A stretch of DNA of 64,000 bases, taken from the NCBI GenBank assembly GCA_023229135.1, contig JALNZT010000003.1, forward strand, positions 124,001-188,000, given 5' to 3'. The translations under genes and the position numbers were made by a program. A model generated the notes under the pieces. That model saw only the letters and a program-made list of their open reading frames with translations. It ran no database searches and had not been told where the DNA came from. Each line of letters starts with the position of its first letter. The stretch's first letter is position 1. This stretch comes from Bacteroidales bacterium (GTDB lineage Bacteria; Bacteroidota; Bacteroidia; Bacteroidales; F082). Positions 1 to 6,939 of this stretch are shown one piece after another.

Positions 1-374
1 AGCAAGGTCGAAGCTGTTGATTTGGTTTCATAAATGGCTAACAACAAGTGATCGATTGAAACGTAATCGTCACCGAATTCCTTGATCAACTGCTGTGCTT
101 TTTGTAATGTTTTGCTTGCTTCGTTAGTAAAATAAGGCTCACCGCTACCTTCCACACGGGAAAGCGAAGCGATGCTGCTGTCTATTGCCTGCTGAAAAAC
201 CTTCACATTCACGTTAAGTTTTTGCAATAGTGCAGGAATCAGGTGATCGTCTGCTTCAATAAGTGCTTTGAGCAGGTGAATATTTTCGATAGCCTGTTGT
301 TTATGCTGCGCTGCAATATGTTGCGCCTGTTGTATGGCTTGCTGTGCTTTTATTGTAAACTGATTCAAATTCAT
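1..374 (-). CDS. clpB: ATP-dependent chaperone ClpB, N-terminal part (cut by window edge)
   Basis: ClpB is the cytoplasmic disaggregase that works with DnaK to rescue aggregated proteins. Only the first 124 residues are in the window; the gene runs off the left edge. The visible part reads as the Clp N-terminal helical domain, starting MNLNQFTIKAQQAI and containing the paired helical repeats that begin near residues 5 and 80 (the second near YFTNEASKTL). The start is the ATG read from base 374. No AAA domain is visible, so ClpB rather than ClpA or ClpC rests on the N-terminal sequence style. Confidence 0.88.
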   Translation of the reverse strand, partial: MNLNQFTIKAQQAIQQAQHIAAQHKQQAIENIHLLKALIEADDHLIPALLQKLNVNVKVFQQAIDSSIASLSRVEGSGEPYFTNEASKTLQKAQQLIKEFGDDYVSIDHLLLAIYETKSTASTL

Positions 375-682
375 GGTATTAACTTTTGATTAATAGCTAA
401 TCAAACTTTCTACCAAGTTTAGTTTATTCCCAAATTCGGAATAAATGTCAGGGTATGGAAAGCGTGTACTGGCATTTTGTCAATAACTTAGTTGCTTGAT
501 GAGGAGATGAAGCAGTGGATGAATGGAGTTATGAATAGCGTTTCATTCCAGCACTCCACTACTCCAACACTCCAAAAAATTATGATGTTCATAAAAATAG
601 CTACTTTTACCGCCGCTAAACGCACAAAAATTATCAGTCTGCTAACATTATTTGATTCACAATCAATACTTAATAAAATTTT
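375..682. other. Intergenic spacer between clpB and the KAS III-like gene
   Basis: This 308-base spacer separates two divergent genes and should hold both promoters. I see no exact TAnnTTTG box on either strand, no RNA gene and no strong hairpin. A short run of ACTCC repeats lies near 555-575. Confidence 0.5.
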
Positions 683-1759
683 ATGCAACAAATCAGAACT
701 GTTATAAGCGGTACCGGAAGCTATATTCCTAACCGTATCATCAAAAACAGCGACTTTGTTAAACAAGTTTTTTTCGAAAAAGATCAATCTTTAATTGACA
801 GTCCCGGAGAGGAAATTATTCGCAAGTTTAAGGATATCACTGGCATTGGCGAACGCCGCTGGGCCGAAAACAACCAAAATAATTCTGATCTGGCTGCCTT
901 TGCCGCCGAAGCGGCCATAAAAGATGCCGGAATTGACCGCGAAACCATTGACCAAATCATTGTAGCACACAACTACGGTGATGTTACGAAAGGCAGCAAT
1001 CAATCCGACATGGTGCCTAGCATAGCGGCACGTGTACGTCATAAACTAGGCATAAAAAACAACCAATGTGTGCCCTATGATGTGATTTTTGGATGCCCGG
1101 GCTGGATTCAGGGCGTAATTCAAGCCGATGCCTTTATTCGCACGGGTTTGGCTAAACGTTGCCTCGTTATTGGTACTGAAACATTATCACGCATTGTAGA
1201 TGTTTACGATCGCGACACCATGATCTTTTCTGACGGTGCCGGAGCTGTTATCTTGGAAGCCAATAGTGAAGGGACAGACTCCGGAATAATGGCCACTTCT
1301 AATATGTCGCATACAGATGAAGAGCTTGATTACCTTTATTTTGATAAGTCAAATTTGCCCGATAGCAATTCCAACACTAAGTACATCAAGATGTTAGGGC
1401 GCAAAGTTTACGAATATTCCTTGAATCACGTTCCGGATGCTATGAAAATAGCTTTGGATCGTTCGGGCGAGCCGATTGAGTCTGTCAAAAAAATCCTGAT
1501 ACACCAAGCCAACGAAAAAATGGATGCCGCCATCGTTCAGCGCTTCTTCCGTAAATATGGCCTTCGCCCAAATATTGAAACCGTGATGCCGATGAGTATA
1601 GCCGAGCTGGGGAATAGCTCTGTTGCCACAGTACCAACGCTTTACGATATGATACTCAAAAATCAAGTCCCCAATCATCATATTGAAAAAGGCGATATCC
1701 TGCTGTTTGCCTCCGTTGGCGCCGGTATGAATATCAATTCGTTTGTGTATAAGCAATAA
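683..1759 (+). CDS. 3-oxoacyl-ACP synthase III-like (KAS III / FabH family)
   Basis: This is a 358-residue thiolase-fold condensing enzyme of the KAS III group, which joins an acyl-CoA starter to malonyl-ACP. The complete catalytic triad is visible: Cys138 in FGCPGW, His274 in LIHQAN and Asn311 in ELGNSS. The length is somewhat above classical FabH (about 320-330), which fits the subgroup of FabH-like enzymes in Bacteroidota that may serve special lipids rather than bulk fatty acid initiation. There is no acyl carrier or other fatty-acid gene beside it, so the substrate is open. The gene stands alone, divergent from clpB. Confidence 0.9.
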   Translation: MQQIRTVISGTGSYIPNRIIKNSDFVKQVFFEKDQSLIDSPGEEIIRKFKDITGIGERRWAENNQNNSDLAAFAAEAAIKDAGIDRETIDQIIVAHNYGDVTKGSNQSDMVPSIAARVRHKLGIKNNQCVPYDVIFGCPGWIQGVIQADAFIRTGLAKRCLVIGTETLSRIVDVYDRDTMIFSDGAGAVILEANSEGTDSGIMATSNMSHTDEELDYLYFDKSNLPDSNSNTKYIKMLGRKVYEYSLNHVPDAMKIALDRSGEPIESVKKILIHQANEKMDAAIVQRFFRKYGLRPNIETVMPMSIAELGNSSVATVPTLYDMILKNQVPNHHIEKGDILLFASVGAGMNINSFVYKQ

Positions 1760-1885
1760 GCCTGGGCTGTTTTTTTGCGAGCTTTTAACTCTTTCAAACA
1801 ATAAAGTGCAGCATTTATGCATTATCTTGTTGTTTTGAAGCGTCTAGGCTAAAGTATTTTTTGAGAAATCACTAAAACGATCGCA

Positions 1886-2260
1886 ATGACATTTTCTAAT
1901 AAAAAGACACTAGTGATTGGTGCCTCTGAAAACCCCGCCAGATATGCCAACAAAGCCGTTAAGATGCTGCACGATTATGAGCATGAAGTGTATGCGCTGG
2001 GCAACAGAACCGGCACAATTACCGATACACCCATCCATAAAAACTGGCCACAAAAATCAGATTTTCATAGCGTTACTCTATATATTGGGCCTACACGTCA
2101 AAGTGATGAAGTGATGGATAACATCATCGGCTTAAAGCCAAAACGGGTGATTTTTAATCCCGGGACAGAAAATCCTAAATTTTATCAACGCCTCAAAAAT
2201 GCCGGTATTGAAGCGTTAAAGGACTATACTCTTGTGATGTTGCAGGACGAACGTTATTAA
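1886..2260 (+). CDS. CoA-binding domain protein (YccU-like)
   Basis: A 124-residue single-domain Rossmann protein of the CoA-binding (YccU) family. It opens with KKTLVIGASENPARYANKAV, the nucleotide-binding loop of this fold, followed by the typical KPKRVIFNPGTENPKF segment near residues 85-100. Proteins of this family bind CoA in vitro but their cellular role is not settled. It is monocistronic here, between the KAS III-like gene and a secreted protein, so its context adds only a loose lipid/CoA theme. Confidence 0.85.
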   Translation: MTFSNKKTLVIGASENPARYANKAVKMLHDYEHEVYALGNRTGTITDTPIHKNWPQKSDFHSVTLYIGPTRQSDEVMDNIIGLKPKRVIFNPGTENPKFYQRLKNAGIEALKDYTLVMLQDERY

Positions 2261-2280
2261 CCTACTGTTTTTAATTTTAC

Positions 2281-2288
2281 TACTTTTG
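2281..2288 (+). promoter_or_regulatory. Bacteroidota -7 promoter box for the 2321 gene
   Basis: The bases read TACTTTTG, an exact match to TAnnTTTG, 32 bases before the ATG at 2321. Confidence 0.6.
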
Positions 2289-2320
2289 CATCACGCAATA
2301 CGCAACGTATCTTAACGAAC

Positions 2321-3517
2321 ATGATTAAAGGAATTTTAGGTAACAAAAACCGCATCAGGCCTTCTATAAGCTATTATTTGGTTTCATTGATGGCTGTGTT
2401 ATTCAGCTTTTCGGCCAAGGCCCAACTGGAATGTATTATCACCGCAGATGCCGATATGCCCTTGTGCTACGGCCAACTGGTGAAGCTGACTGTGACTGAG
2501 GGTGACAACTACATCTATTCGTGGCAACCTACTGGCGACACCACCTCAAGCATAGAGTTTAAAGCCTTCGAAACCAATGAATTTGTTGTTAACGTTACCG
2601 ATACGATTACTGGCGAAAGCTGCATGAGTTCACTTACTGTAGAAGTGAGACCAGCTTTTGAGATAAGCCTGGAGCAGATGCAGCTTACCTGCACCAATGG
2701 CGACAACGACAACGGCAATACCGCGATGATCAATGCTACCGCCACAGGTGACACAGAACCATTCACCTATCGCTGGGAAGTTTCGCCGGTTCAGATTGCG
2801 CCCGGGAATCCCCGGCTTGCCATCGGATTAAAGGCACATCAGTGGGTTTTTATCACTATTGAAAATCAATTTGGTTGCTTCCAACAAGATTCTATTTATA
2901 CAGAATCCTACCAAAATCCCGTGGTCGAAATTGAAGCTGACCCCGATACCGCCTATATCCAAAATCCCATCATCAACTTTTCCTTCACCAACCTCTCCGC
3001 CGACAGCATCGAGATTACCAATCATTTCTGGGAATTTGGAGATGAAAGTCCCAGCTCTGATTTGCTTACTCCCGAGCATTTATATTCAGAAGAAGGCGAA
3101 TATAGCGTAATCCTTACCGTCGTAAATCCGCAGGGATGCGACACCATCTATCTGAAACAGGTAAAAGTGCTACCGATAAAACTAAAGATTCCCAATGTTA
3201 TCACACCCAATGGCGATAATATCAACGATCTGTTTGTCATTACGGAAGCTCCTCCAGGCGAGGGGGAAGAAAACGGCGTACTGAAGTCGGCGACCAATAG
3301 CAATGCCTACAAACCCCTGAGTGCCTATTACAAAAGCACTACTTTGGTGATTTTTAACCGTCATGGCAGAAAAGTCTATGAATCAACAAATTATCAAAAT
3401 GATTGGGATGGTGGTGGCCTCAAAGACGGCACTTATTTTTACGTGTTAAAATGTGAAGGCTTTAAAAGCAATGAGGTGTATAAAGGCTCGCTAAGTATTG
3501 TGGGCAGTAGCAATTAG
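2321..3517 (+). CDS. Secreted PKD-type protein with type B T9SS sorting domain
   Basis: A 398-residue exported protein. A signal peptide covers about residues 1-35, ending AKAQ. A PKD-like segment follows around residues 200-280 with NHFWEFGDESPSS and a GEYSVILTVVN strand. The last 90 residues are the gliding motility-associated C-terminal domain, seen in IPNVITPNGDNINDLF, VIFNRHGRKVYES and DWDGGGLKDGTYFYVL. That domain is the signal for export through the type IX secretion system and surface attachment or release. Two further Ig-like segments precede the PKD repeat. The specific ligand or surface partner cannot be inferred. Confidence 0.9.
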   Translation: MIKGILGNKNRIRPSISYYLVSLMAVLFSFSAKAQLECIITADADMPLCYGQLVKLTVTEGDNYIYSWQPTGDTTSSIEFKAFETNEFVVNVTDTITGESCMSSLTVEVRPAFEISLEQMQLTCTNGDNDNGNTAMINATATGDTEPFTYRWEVSPVQIAPGNPRLAIGLKAHQWVFITIENQFGCFQQDSIYTESYQNPVVEIEADPDTAYIQNPIINFSFTNLSADSIEITNHFWEFGDESPSSDLLTPEHLYSEEGEYSVILTVVNPQGCDTIYLKQVKVLPIKLKIPNVITPNGDNINDLFVITEAPPGEGEENGVLKSATNSNAYKPLSAYYKSTTLVIFNRHGRKVYESTNYQNDWDGGGLKDGTYFYVLKCEGFKSNEVYKGSLSIVGSSN

Positions 3518-3629
3518 CCAGGAAGAAATAATACTGCCAGAGTTGATTACTGCTGTACAAATTAAAAAAGACAATTATCAAAAGCGCTCCAACAGCTAAT
3601 CTAATGTGCCTCAAAACCACGAAAATGAT

Positions 3630-3637
3630 TACTTTTG
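3630..3637 (+). promoter_or_regulatory. Bacteroidota -7 promoter box for the DUF1573 gene
   Basis: TACTTTTG matches TAnnTTTG. It lies downstream of the furthest-upstream possible start (3604), so it argues that translation begins at 3670. Confidence 0.6.
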
Positions 3638-3669
3638 CGGCCATGACCGTAAAGATGAACTGTAGTCTT

Positions 3670-4122
3670 ATGAAGTATTTTATTTTATTTTTATTGCTGG
3701 CTTTTGCCGCTGTTTCCTGCCAAAACAGTGAACAGAAAATTCCTACAAATGTTGTACATAACGCAAAGAGTGCCAGCAAGAAAGGCAATAAAAATGATAT
3801 GCCGGTGATTAGCTTCACCAAAACGGAACACGATTTCGGCAAGCTGATACAAGGTGAGCAGGTGAGTGTTATTTTCAAGTTTGAAAACACCGGTAATTTA
3901 CCTTTACTAATCAGCAAAGTAAGCGCCAGCTGTGGCTGCACGGCCAGCAAGTATCCAACAAAGCCCATCGCGCCCGGCGAGGAAGGCCACCTGGAAGTAA
4001 CGTTCGACAGCAAAGGACAACGCGGTATGCAAAATAAAACCGTTACGGTGCTTACCAATACGCAACCTCAGTCAACAACCCTGCGCTTAAAGGCGCAAGT
4101 TTCAACACCAGATTCTTATTAA
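3670..4122 (+). CDS. DUF1573 lipoprotein
   Basis: A 150-residue lipoprotein with a hydrophobic leader, MKYFILFLLLAFAAVSCQ, that ends in a lipobox cysteine at residue 17. The body is one DUF1573 domain, an Ig-like beta sandwich with the hallmark GKLIQGEQVSVIFKFENTGN and SCGCTASKYPTKPIAPGE segments, a pattern shared with ASH/Hydin-type domains. Function is unknown. I chose the ATG at 3670 because it gives a clean lipoprotein signal and lies downstream of a promoter box; an ATG at 3604 would sit upstream of that promoter. The neighbours yajC, ybbR and coaE form a set often seen together in this phylum. Confidence 0.85.
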   Translation: MKYFILFLLLAFAAVSCQNSEQKIPTNVVHNAKSASKKGNKNDMPVISFTKTEHDFGKLIQGEQVSVIFKFENTGNLPLLISKVSASCGCTASKYPTKPIAPGEEGHLEVTFDSKGQRGMQNKTVTVLTNTQPQSTTLRLKAQVSTPDSY

Positions 4123-4132
4123 CTTTATAACT

Positions 4133-4459
4133 ATGAATATTTTAAGCATTTTACTTTTAGGACCTGCCGGTGCCGATGGCGAAACAAGCGGCTTGATGTC
4201 ATTTCTGCCACTGATTTTAATTATGGTGGTCTTTTATTTCTTTTTCATCCGTCCGCAGATGAAAAAAGCCAAAGACCAGCGCAAATACCGTGAAGCGCTC
4301 AAAAAAAATGATAAAATCATTACCATTGGTGGCATCCATGGAAAAATTATCGAAGTGCGCGAAAGTACCTTTATCATCGAAGTAGAAGGTCAAAACCGCC
4401 TGGAAATTGAGAAAACTGCTGTCATAATGGACAGCTCGCAAATTGGACAAGGCAAATAA
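4133..4459 (+). CDS. yajC: Preprotein translocase subunit YajC
   Basis: A 108-residue small inner-membrane protein that joins SecDF and YidC at the Sec translocon. One membrane helix spans about residues 21-41 (LMSFLPLILIMVVFYFFFI) followed by the family signature IRPQMKKAKDQRKYREALKKNDKI and a GGIHGKI turn. It starts 10 bases after the DUF1573 stop codon, so the two genes are probably cotranscribed. A strong intrinsic terminator follows directly. Confidence 0.93.
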   Translation: MNILSILLLGPAGADGETSGLMSFLPLILIMVVFYFFFIRPQMKKAKDQRKYREALKKNDKIITIGGIHGKIIEVRESTFIIEVEGQNRLEIEKTAVIMDSSQIGQGK

Positions 4460-4461
4460 TT

Positions 4462-4488
4462 AAAAAGCCGGTTTTCCGGCTTTTTTTG
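4462..4488 (+). terminator. Intrinsic terminator after yajC
   Basis: Stem AAAGCCGG / CCGGCTTT with a four-T loop and a run of seven or more T. It ends only a few bases before the ATG of the next gene at 4493. Confidence 0.75.
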
Positions 4489-4492
4489 TGTT

Positions 4493-5470
4493 ATGAATGC
4501 GCTAAAATCTTTTGGCAGAAACCTACAATCCGACGAAAGAAAACGGAAACAACTTATGGCGTTTCTGTTTTTTTTAGTGCTGTCGGCATTTTTCTGGCTA
4601 CTCATCAAGCTGTCTGATAAATATACGGTGACCTACAACTTCAAATTGCAGTTCACCGATGTGCCGGCAGAGTTGTGGATGCCCACTAAAGACACGCACG
4701 AAATAAAGGTTTCCATCCATACCACGGGCTATAATATTTTAAAAGTTAAGCTGTTAAAATCGGCCAACCCCAGCATTAGTATCCCACTTAACCAAGTGCC
4801 TTACCGGCGTCAAAATGGTAATTTATACAGTATCAGCGCCCAAAGCTTGCGCGAAGAATTATCAGGCAGTTTGAATATTGATGGTGGTGAATTGCTATTT
4901 AACGAGAACGAGATATTTTTCAGGCTGGAGAAACTTCAGTCGAAAACCGTTGACGTTAAACTGAATAATGCCCTTCAATTTCGCAAGCAATACGAATTGT
5001 ATTCTGAGCCGATAATTAAGCCTCAAAGGGTACAGATTTATGGGCCGAAAGCCCTGCTCGATAGCATCACGTTTATTGAAACAGAAAAACTCCATCAGAC
5101 TGAGGTTTTTGAGAACTTCAGCACCAATCTCAAACTTGCTATGCCATCAAAAGACATCAAAGCTGAGGTGGACAACATTCATGTCGAAGTGGATGTAGCG
5201 AGTTTTACAGAAGCCTCAGCAATGGTTGAGATTGAAATACCAGGACAAACACAACTTAGACTTTTCCCGGCTGAGGCACGGGTCTTTTATAACATTGCTC
5301 TGCGCGATTTCGATCTTATCAATGAGCAAAATATCAGGCTTCAAATTGACACCAGCATGCTCTCAACACGACCTGCGCTCCTCAAGGTGGTTTTGACCGC
5401 CTCGCCAAGTGCTATTAAGATAAAACGCATCGTACCGGACCAGGTGGAATACCTGATTATGAAAAACTAA
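4493..5470 (+). CDS. YbbR-like (CdaR-type) membrane-anchored protein
   Basis: A 325-residue protein with one membrane helix near residues 20-42 (LMAFLFFLVLSAFFWLLIKL) and an external region of YbbR-like repeats, recognisable in VDVKLNN, KPQRVQIYGPKALLDSI and KIKRIVPDQVEYLI. In Firmicutes the family member CdaR regulates the diadenylate cyclase CdaA; in Bacteroidota it is usually found, as here, between yajC and coaE. No cyclase gene is in the window. It is separated from coaE by only 6 bases, so the two likely share a transcript. Confidence 0.8.
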   Translation: MNALKSFGRNLQSDERKRKQLMAFLFFLVLSAFFWLLIKLSDKYTVTYNFKLQFTDVPAELWMPTKDTHEIKVSIHTTGYNILKVKLLKSANPSISIPLNQVPYRRQNGNLYSISAQSLREELSGSLNIDGGELLFNENEIFFRLEKLQSKTVDVKLNNALQFRKQYELYSEPIIKPQRVQIYGPKALLDSITFIETEKLHQTEVFENFSTNLKLAMPSKDIKAEVDNIHVEVDVASFTEASAMVEIEIPGQTQLRLFPAEARVFYNIALRDFDLINEQNIRLQIDTSMLSTRPALLKVVLTASPSAIKIKRIVPDQVEYLIMKN

Positions 5471-5476
5471 ACTATT

Positions 5477-6088
5477 GTGATAAAAGTAGGCATCACCGGC
5501 AATATGGGCAGCGGGAAATCGCTGGTTTGTTCGCTATTTGAACAACTGGATATTCCGGTTTTTTATGCCGATGATGAAGCGAAAAGCCTCTACAACGAGC
5601 CACAGGTAAAGCTTCGGATGAAAAAACAATTCGGCAAATCTATCTATCTCTCTAACGGAAATCTGAACAAGAAAAAACTCTCTCGTCTGATTTTCACGGA
5701 CGAATTATCCATGCAGTTTATACGCGACTTGATCTATCCCGAGCTTCACAAAAAATTTGATGGCTGGGCAGCCGAAAAGGACTTACAACACTGTAAATAT
5801 GCACTTTATGAGGCAGCCTTAATTCTTGAAAACGGCTTTCAAAAACACTTTGACAAGCTTATTTTAGTTAGTGCTCCTGAGAAGCTACGCATAGAACGCA
5901 TCAAAGAACGCGACAAGCTTTCGGAAAAGGCCATACGCGCCCGGATGAATAAGCAGTGGCCCGAAGAAAAAAAGCTGGAGCTGGTGGATTTTGTGATTGT
6001 AAATGATGGAAGTCAAATGCTTATTCCACAGGTGATAGCGCTTCATAGAGCACTTATAATGGATGGGGATCCTGAAACAGAAGCTTAA
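5477..6088 (+). CDS. coaE: Dephospho-CoA kinase
   Basis: CoaE phosphorylates dephospho-CoA at the 3-prime hydroxyl, the last step of coenzyme A synthesis in the cytoplasm. The P-loop is GNMGSGKS at residues 8-15, and the family segments PVFYADDEAKSLY and ARMNKQWPEEKK are present. Length (203 residues) is normal. The start is a GTG at 5477, placed so that the P-loop sits at the usual distance from the N-terminus; no ATG is available upstream in frame without overlap into ybbR. Confidence 0.92.
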   Translation: MIKVGITGNMGSGKSLVCSLFEQLDIPVFYADDEAKSLYNEPQVKLRMKKQFGKSIYLSNGNLNKKKLSRLIFTDELSMQFIRDLIYPELHKKFDGWAAEKDLQHCKYALYEAALILENGFQKHFDKLILVSAPEKLRIERIKERDKLSEKAIRARMNKQWPEEKKLELVDFVIVNDGSQMLIPQVIALHRALIMDGDPETEA

Positions 6089-6115
6089 GTTGGAAAAAAT
6101 TCTATAATTTTTCAG

Positions 6116-6533
6116 GAGGCACAGGTCTGGAGATCTGCACCAGCGATGCGGGTTAAAACCAAAGCGCGACTGTCTATGTTGCAAGTCAGGGCGCGACTAA
6201 TGCGGCTACGATAAAATAGTCGCACCCTGACTAATAAACGGGTTAAAGTCAGAGCGCGACTGTCTATGCCGCAAGTCAGGGCGCAACTAATGCGGCTACG
6301 ATAAAATAGTCGCACCCTGACTAATAAACGGGTTAAAGTCAGAGCGCAACTGTCTATGTTGCAAGTCAGGGCGCGACTAATGCGGCTACGATAAAATAGT
6401 CGCACCCTGACTAATAAACGGGTTAAAGTCAGAGCGCAACTGTCTATGTTGCAAGTTAGGGCGCGACTAATGCGGCCACGATAAAATAGTCGCACCCTGA
6501 CTAATAAACGAGTTAAAGTCAGAGCGCGACTGT
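6116..6533. repeat. 90-bp tandem hairpin array with left border module
   Basis: Four full copies and one partial copy of an exact 90-base unit start at 6151, 6241, 6331, 6421 and 6511. Each unit carries arms of the form AGTCAGGGCGCGACT and AGTCGCACCCTGACT that can pair across a loop of about 20 bases, plus a second arm AGTCAGAGCGCGACT. Copies differ at only a few bases. The array is preceded by a border module GAGGCACAGGTCTGGA (6116-6131) that recurs at 53609. The unit length is a multiple of three, so a long reading frame runs through it on the minus strand, but this is not a gene. Confidence 0.9.
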
Positions 6534-6860
6534 TCGAAGTCGCCGTATAGTCGCACCCCGCTCGGCCTAGTCTGCGAATACGTCGCCAGAACTTACTAAA
6601 AAATATTAAACTTGAAAACTGAAATTTTGTAAAATAGAACTCTAACCTACTTGTAATCAAATGAATAAACCTTAAAAATGAATAAAGCCGACGTAGTCGC
6701 AGACTACGCCGAGCGCGGGCACGACTAATACGGCGATGCTGAAGAAGTCGCACCCTGACTGGCTGTAAAATCTGTAAATCTCAGGATAAACTTTAGAAGT
6801 ATAAATCAAAAGGATTTGCGCTCTGGCGAAGGGCATCTCGATCCGGAGACCGCACTTGCG
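6534..6860. repeat. Degenerate remainder of the hairpin-repeat field
   Basis: Scattered arms of the same family continue here, for instance TAGTCGCACCCCG near 6548, CGGGCACGACTAATACGG near 6716 and AAGTCGCACCCTGACT near 6745. The loop word GGCGATGCTGAA near 6732 is shared with the block at 15136. Between them lies AT-rich sequence (6595-6685) with no gene. Some further paired GC-rich words lie at 6810-6860. Confidence 0.7.
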
Positions 6861-6884
6861 GAGTTTAAAAAAATTACAAAGCAC

Positions 6885-6920
6885 AAAAAAAGGGACTCCC
6901 ACATGGAAGTCCCTTTTTTT
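6885..6920 (-). terminator. Intrinsic terminator of the 6940 gene
   Basis: AAAAAAAGGGACT pairs with AGTCCCTTTTTTT around a short loop, 20 bases beyond the stop codon of the minus-strand gene. Confidence 0.75.
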
Positions 6921-6939
6921 AAATGCTATTTGAAAATGA

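Noticed and set aside
6151..6533. Possible CRISPR array
   Set aside because: The unit is fully repeated over 90 bases with no variable spacers.
6112..6753. Long minus-strand reading frame with repeated ALTLTRLLVRVRLFYR words
   Set aside because: The frame exists only because the 90-base repeat is a multiple of three; the product is arginine-rich repeat translation without a start context or a family.
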